From assembly GCF_900102525.1 (NCBI RefSeq), contig NZ_FNBZ01000013.1:1-54790 (forward strand): DNA of 54,790 nt, given 5' to 3'. Source of the DNA: Allobosea robiniae (lineage in GTDB: Bacteria > Pseudomonadota > Alphaproteobacteria > Rhizobiales > Beijerinckiaceae). A program made the translations under genes and the position numbers. Each line of letters opens with the position of its first letter. Position 1 is the stretch's first letter. This document shows positions 51,371 through 54,790 of the stretch, in pieces. The notes below the pieces were generated by a model that was given only the letters and a program-made list of their open reading frames with translations, did no database searches and had not been told where the DNA came from.

Positions 51371-52843
51371 ATGACGGTTCAGTTCGACAACTCCTATGCC
51401 CGCCTGCCCGAGCGCTTCTACGCGGCGGTGAATCCGACCGCCGTGGCAGAGCCCCGGCTCATTCGCCTGAACGCGCCGCTGGCGTCCGAACTCGGCCTCG
51501 ATCCGGACTGGCTGAAAAGCCCTGCGGGCCTCGCGATGCTGGCAGGCAACAGCCTGATCGACGGGGCGCATCCGATCGCGACAGCCTATGCAGGGCACCA
51601 GTTCGGCGGTTTCAGCCCCCAACTCGGCGACGGGCGCGCCATCCTGCTCGGGGAGATCGTGGATCGCCACGGCCGGCGCCGCGACATCCAGCTCAAGGGC
51701 GCAGGACAGACCCCGTTCTCGCGCCGGGGAGACGGCCGCGCCGCGCTGGGGCCGGTGCTGCGCGAGTATATCCTCAGCGAAGCCATGGCCGCTCTGGACG
51801 TGCCCACGACCCGGGCGCTCGCGGCGGTCATGACCGGCGAAACCGTGCGGCGGGAGACGCTTCTGCCGGGCGCCATCCTGACCCGCGTCGCCTCCAGCCA
51901 TATCAGGATCGGCACCTTTCAATATTTCGCGGCGCGCGGCGACATCGAGGCGTTGCGCCTGCTCGCGGACCACGTCATCGCGCGACACTATCCCGATCTG
52001 TCGGGCCGCGAGGACCCATATCTCGCGCTGCTGAAGGCCATCATCGCCGCCCAGGCCGGACTTGTCGCCCGCTGGATGCTGATCGGCTTCATCCATGGCG
52101 TGATGAATACGGACAACATGTCGGTGGCCGGCGAAACCATCGATTACGGCCCCTGCGCCTTCATGGATGCCTACGATCCGGCGACCGTCTTCAGCTCGAT
52201 CGACGAGCAGGGACGCTATGCCTATGCCAACCAACCTCCGATCGCACGCTGGAACCTGACGCGTCTCGCCGAGGCGCTGCTTCCACTCCTCGCCGATGAT
52301 CAGGACAAGGCCGTGGCGCTCGCGCAGGATGCGCTCGACGATTTCGATCGGCAGATTCAAGTGGACATGATCGCCGGCTTCCGCCGAAAGCTCGGTCTCG
52401 CCAGCGAAGACCCCGAGGATATCGCGCTCATCCGGTCGCTGCTCGAGACGATGCAGCTTGGGCAGGCGGATTTCACCCTGGTGTTTCGCCGGCTGAGCGA
52501 GGATGCCTCCCCGCTGGAGGACGGGCGCGCCTGCCGCGACCTGTTCGGCAACCCGGCTGCCTTCGACGGTTGGGAAGGCCGCTGGCGCGAGCGCCTGTCG
52601 AAGGAAGACAGGCCGGACGAGGTTCGGCAGCATGCGATGCGCCGCGTCAATCCGCTCTTTATCCCCCGCAATCATCGGGTCGAAGCCGTGATCGAGGCCG
52701 CTGTCGAGCGGCAGGATTTCGCGCCCTTCGAAGAGCTCCACGCCGTATTGTCCAGGCCCTATGACAGGCAGCCCGGCCGCGAGCACTACGCGCTGCCGCC
52801 CGCCGCCCATGAGCGTGTGCTGGCGACGTTCTGCGGGACCTGA
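51371..52843 (+). CDS. selO: SelO-family protein adenylyltransferase (YdiU)
   Basis: This 490-aa pseudokinase-fold enzyme AMPylates Ser/Thr/Tyr of target proteins. It shows the near-invariant blocks YAGHQFGGFSPQLGDGRAILLGE, DIQLKGAGQTPFSRRGDGRAALGPVLREYI, the catalytic loop FIHGVMNTDNMSVAGETIDYGPCAFMD, and the end block PLFIPRNHRVEAVI. The start ATG 51371 begins the conserved domain; the frame is open far upstream, but that part is antisense to the monooxygenase. Unlike some SelO proteins it ends in CGT, without the terminal selenocysteine motif. It is divergent from the monooxygenase. Confidence 0.95.
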   Translation: MTVQFDNSYARLPERFYAAVNPTAVAEPRLIRLNAPLASELGLDPDWLKSPAGLAMLAGNSLIDGAHPIATAYAGHQFGGFSPQLGDGRAILLGEIVDRHGRRRDIQLKGAGQTPFSRRGDGRAALGPVLREYILSEAMAALDVPTTRALAAVMTGETVRRETLLPGAILTRVASSHIRIGTFQYFAARGDIEALRLLADHVIARHYPDLSGREDPYLALLKAIIAAQAGLVARWMLIGFIHGVMNTDNMSVAGETIDYGPCAFMDAYDPATVFSSIDEQGRYAYANQPPIARWNLTRLAEALLPLLADDQDKAVALAQDALDDFDRQIQVDMIAGFRRKLGLASEDPEDIALIRSLLETMQLGQADFTLVFRRLSEDASPLEDGRACRDLFGNPAAFDGWEGRWRERLSKEDRPDEVRQHAMRRVNPLFIPRNHRVEAVIEAAVERQDFAPFEELHAVLSRPYDRQPGREHYALPPAAHERVLATFCGT

Positions 52844-52968
52844 CTGCGCAGCTGTTTCGGCGAGCGCGCCCTTCGCGGCGATTTCCTGCCGCAGCGGGTC
52901 GGCGTGATAGGTTGACGCGGGCGGTAGCGCACCGCGGCAAGCTCTGGTGATCATGAAGCTGCGCTTGT

Positions 52969-53622
52969 CTAATCCCGGTCAGGTGCGCCCAGCGGAAAGT
53001 AGTGGCGGAAGCGCCGCGCCTCATCCACCGCTCGGGCGAAGGACGGTCGCCGCAGCAGACGCGCGCGATAGGCGGTCAGGTTCCTGTATTGCTCGGGAAT
53101 TCGATGCGTCCAGTCAGCATAGAACAGTGCGGGCGCAGCAGCGCAGTCCGCAAGTGTGAAGGTCTCGCCCACTGCCCAGGTGCGACCCTGCATGCGCTGG
53201 TCCAGCCAGGCATAGCTGGTGCCGAGCATCTTGCGTGCGTCCTCGACACCGTAAGGATCGCGGCTTTCGGCCGGGCGCAGGGCGTCGAATACGAACTTGC
53301 CCTGAGGTGTCATGACATAGTTGTCGAAGAAGCGGTCGAGCATCCGCGCCTCGAGGGCGAGATCGGAATCTGCGGGGATCAGCTTCACCGGCCCCGGGTG
53401 ATGGACGTGGAGGTATTCGATGACTATGGAGGCCTCCAGCACAACGCTCCCGTTCTCGCGCAGGATCGGGAAGCGCTTCATTGGCCACAGCGAGGCGAGC
53501 TCCTCGCTAACGCCAGGGTCCTCCAGCATCCGATAGGTGAACGGCACGTCATTCTCGTAGAAGGCGATGAGCGCCTTCTGGCAGTACGACGAGAACGGAT
53601 GGGCGAAGAGTTCGACGGTCAT
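52969..53622 (-). CDS. Glutathione S-transferase-family protein
   Basis: This 217-aa protein has an N-terminal thioredoxin-fold GST domain (HPFSSYCQKALIAFYENDVPFTYRML, FPILRENGSVVLEASIVIEYL, where E-S-I becomes E-A-S-I) and a helical C-terminal domain (TWAVGETFTLADCAAAPALFYADW). The catalytic Ser/Cys would lie in SSYCQK. It is third in an operon with an ArsR regulator and an SRPBCC protein, coupled by ATGA. Such trios are often detoxification modules, but the substrate is unknown. Confidence 0.92.
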   Translation of the reverse strand: MTVELFAHPFSSYCQKALIAFYENDVPFTYRMLEDPGVSEELASLWPMKRFPILRENGSVVLEASIVIEYLHVHHPGPVKLIPADSDLALEARMLDRFFDNYVMTPQGKFVFDALRPAESRDPYGVEDARKMLGTSYAWLDQRMQGRTWAVGETFTLADCAAAPALFYADWTHRIPEQYRNLTAYRARLLRRPSFARAVDEARRFRHYFPLGAPDRD

Positions 53623-54092
53623 GCGAAGGTCCTGGCTTCCTGGGCCTCGAGGACCGCGGTCAGATTATCGATATGCCAGGTCGTGCCATGCTCGCGGCTC
53701 TTCACCGCCTCTTCGTCACCAGTCAGATATGAGCCCTGTTCGGTGTGGATCAGCCGGGTCCTGTCACCCTCGCCCCTCAATTCGAGCGTCAGAAGCGATA
53801 CCGACAGCTTATCGCCATTGTGGAACATGTCGTAGACGAGGATGATCCGTTCGTTCTCCACGATATCGTGGTAGGTGGCCTGGAAGTCGGTGACCATGCC
53901 GCTGGGCCAGCGAGCATGGAACCGTTCCTTACCGCCGACGCGGAAGTCGAAGTCCCGGTTCAGGGTTTCGATGGCGGTCGGCGCCTTGAACCAGGCGCTC
54001 TTGGCCTCAAGGCTGGAATAGGCTGCGAAGACCCGTGCCGGGGAAGCATTCAGTACCCGCTCTATCGTGAATGTAGCGTTGGTGACGGTCAT
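53619..54092 (-). CDS. SRPBCC/AHSA1-domain protein
   Basis: This 157-aa protein has the AHSA1-like helix-grip fold: FTIERVLNASPARVFAAYSS, KSAWFKAPTAIETLNRDFDFRVGG, a hydrophobic strand series, and the C-terminal helix AVKSREHGTTWHIDNLTAVL. Such proteins bind hydrophobic ligands and are very often encoded next to small ArsR regulators, as here. It overlaps the regulator upstream (ATGA) and the GST downstream (ATGA). Confidence 0.93.
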   Translation of the reverse strand: MTVTNATFTIERVLNASPARVFAAYSSLEAKSAWFKAPTAIETLNRDFDFRVGGKERFHARWPSGMVTDFQATYHDIVENERIILVYDMFHNGDKLSVSLLTLELRGEGDRTRLIHTEQGSYLTGDEEAVKSREHGTTWHIDNLTAVLEAQEARTFA

Positions 54093-54436
54093 TGGTCATT
54101 CTCCTCGGGGGCGGTCCGGGCCAAATTGGCCTCCAGTTGATCGTATTGCCGTTCCCAGAAGCGCTTGCGCTCGGCGATCCAGCCTTCGATCTGCGTCATC
54201 GTTTCGACCTCCAGTGCGCAGATGCGCACGCGGCCAATCTTCTCGCTCTTCACCAGCCCGGCCTCTTCCAGCAGCTTCAAGTGCTGGACGACCGCCGACA
54301 AGGTCATTGGAAGCGGCTTGGCCAGCTCGCTCACCGAGGCAGGGCCTATGCTCAGGCGCTCGACCATCGCGCGGCGTCCGGGATCGGACAGGGCCTGGAA
54401 GGCAAGGTCGAACGCTTCGGGACGATACTGTAGCAT
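54089..54436 (-). CDS. ArsR-family winged-helix regulator
   Basis: This 115-aa protein contains the ArsR winged helix (FDLAFQALSDPGRRAMVERLSIGPASVSELAKPLPMTLSAVVQHLKLLEEAGLVKSEKIGRVRI). No metal-binding Cys pair is in the recognition region, so it is the non-metal type that partners AHSA1 proteins. ATG 54436 is preferred: upstream in-frame sequence adds ~45 residues without family character. An AT-rich CACTTAAGCA lies just before the start and may be part of its operator. Confidence 0.92.
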   Translation of the reverse strand: MLQYRPEAFDLAFQALSDPGRRAMVERLSIGPASVSELAKPLPMTLSAVVQHLKLLEEAGLVKSEKIGRVRICALEVETMTQIEGWIAERKRFWERQYDQLEANLARTAPEENDQ

Positions 54437-54695
54437 TTGCTTAAGTGTTGATTCAAACAGAGCAGGAGTCAAATGGAACGTTGAAACGGCTAGCACCGTC
54501 TCGGCGCAGGACATGGCCAAAGTCTGTCTCGTCGGTGGCTGGAGAAGGCGTATCGCTTTCTCGCCCTTCGGCAATCGACCACGAAGGTGCCGCTCTTCCG
54601 CGATTGGCCGAGCTCGGAATCAGCGAAGTCACGCTTCAAATCCACGAATTCCACGGCGACCTGGCGCGGATTTCGCTGTTTGCTCTGAGAACACG
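54437..54695. other. Intergenic region between the ArsR operon and the tRNA gene
   Basis: This ~260-bp stretch holds the ArsR operon promoter near 54440-54480 (a TTGAATCAACACTTAAGCAA-type AT-rich segment read on the minus strand). No supported gene is present. Open frames crossing it run into the tRNA or are antisense to ArsR. I see no attachment-site duplication of the tRNA end here. Confidence 0.5.
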
Positions 54696-54725
54696 AAAGC
54701 CCCGTCGCGATTGCGACGGGGCTTT
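54696..54725. terminator. Terminator hairpin downstream of the tRNA gene
   Basis: AAAGCCCCGTCGC and GCGACGGGGCTTT form a perfect 13-bp stem around GATT. Read on the plus strand it is followed by TTTATGTTT; on the minus strand by a weaker CTTTCGTGTT. It begins 6 bp after the tRNA 3' end and probably ends the minus-strand tRNA transcript. Confidence 0.85.
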
Positions 54726-54731
54726 TATGTT

Positions 54732-54790
<59 letters not shown>

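Overview
The window looks like a chromosomal segment of a high-GC alphaproteobacterium of the Hyphomicrobiales (a Bosea-like or related soil/rhizosphere genus is my best guess; this is inference). The reasons are the uniformly GC-rich coding with dense ATGA/GTGA overlaps, an FnrL-type Cx2Cx7C regulator, tripartite tricarboxylate (TTT) and Opp/Dpp-type ABC transporters in unusual number, an initiator tRNA with the A-U/G-C/G-C anticodon stem known from rhizobia, and short CGTCAT...ATGACG mosaic repeats. I see no insertion sequence, phage gene or CRISPR array. Almost everything is transport, catabolism and local regulation.

Layout. 1-3.2 kb: the N-terminal two thirds of a membrane-segment-less FtsK-type translocase, an FNR-type regulator, and a small acetyltransferase-like gene sharing a perfect FNR box with it. 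3.3-11.6 kb: a minus-strand operon (PdxA2-like dehydrogenase, TctC, TctB, TctA, DHDPS/NAL-family aldolase, RraA/HMG-aldolase-like protein) divergent from a SAF-domain dehydrogenase and a GntR regulator. This reads as a complete but unassigned route for an organic or sugar acid. 11.9-20.2 kb: a Dpp operon with two paralogous binding proteins, an M55 D-aminopeptidase, two permeases and two ATPases. 20.2-28.0 kb: a second Opp/Dpp system with a RpiR regulator and two glycerophosphodiester phosphodiesterases, one inside the operon and one divergent. 28.0-30.1 kb: a divergent AraC regulator/MFS pair. 30.2-39.5 kb: a third Opp/Dpp system whose operon also carries a GntR regulator, an SDR dehydrogenase, a polysaccharide-deacetylase-family enzyme and a gamma-glutamyltransferase. 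39.5-44.4 kb: an AGE-family epimerase, an Lrp/PLP-lyase/DMT-exporter group and a PfkB kinase. 44.5-51.2 kb: a LIV-type ABC operon plus a cupin, facing a PhzS-like FAD monooxygenase; a near-identical 20-bp palindromic element stands before both. 51.4-54.8 kb: SelO, an ArsR-SRPBCC-GST operon, and the 3' part of an initiator tRNA gene.

How it works together. Each importer is packaged with its own regulator or operator and with the hydrolases that would process the imported compound: D-aminopeptidase, GDPDs, GGT plus deacetylase, or FAD monooxygenase. The strongest candidates for something undescribed are the GDPD-linked Opp system with its 17-bp-arm operator, the GGT/deacetylase/SDR-linked Opp operon, the shared operator tying the LIV transporter to the PhzS-like monooxygenase, and the TTT/PdxA2/SAF-dehydrogenase acid pathway. 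Substrates for all four are inferences from gene content.
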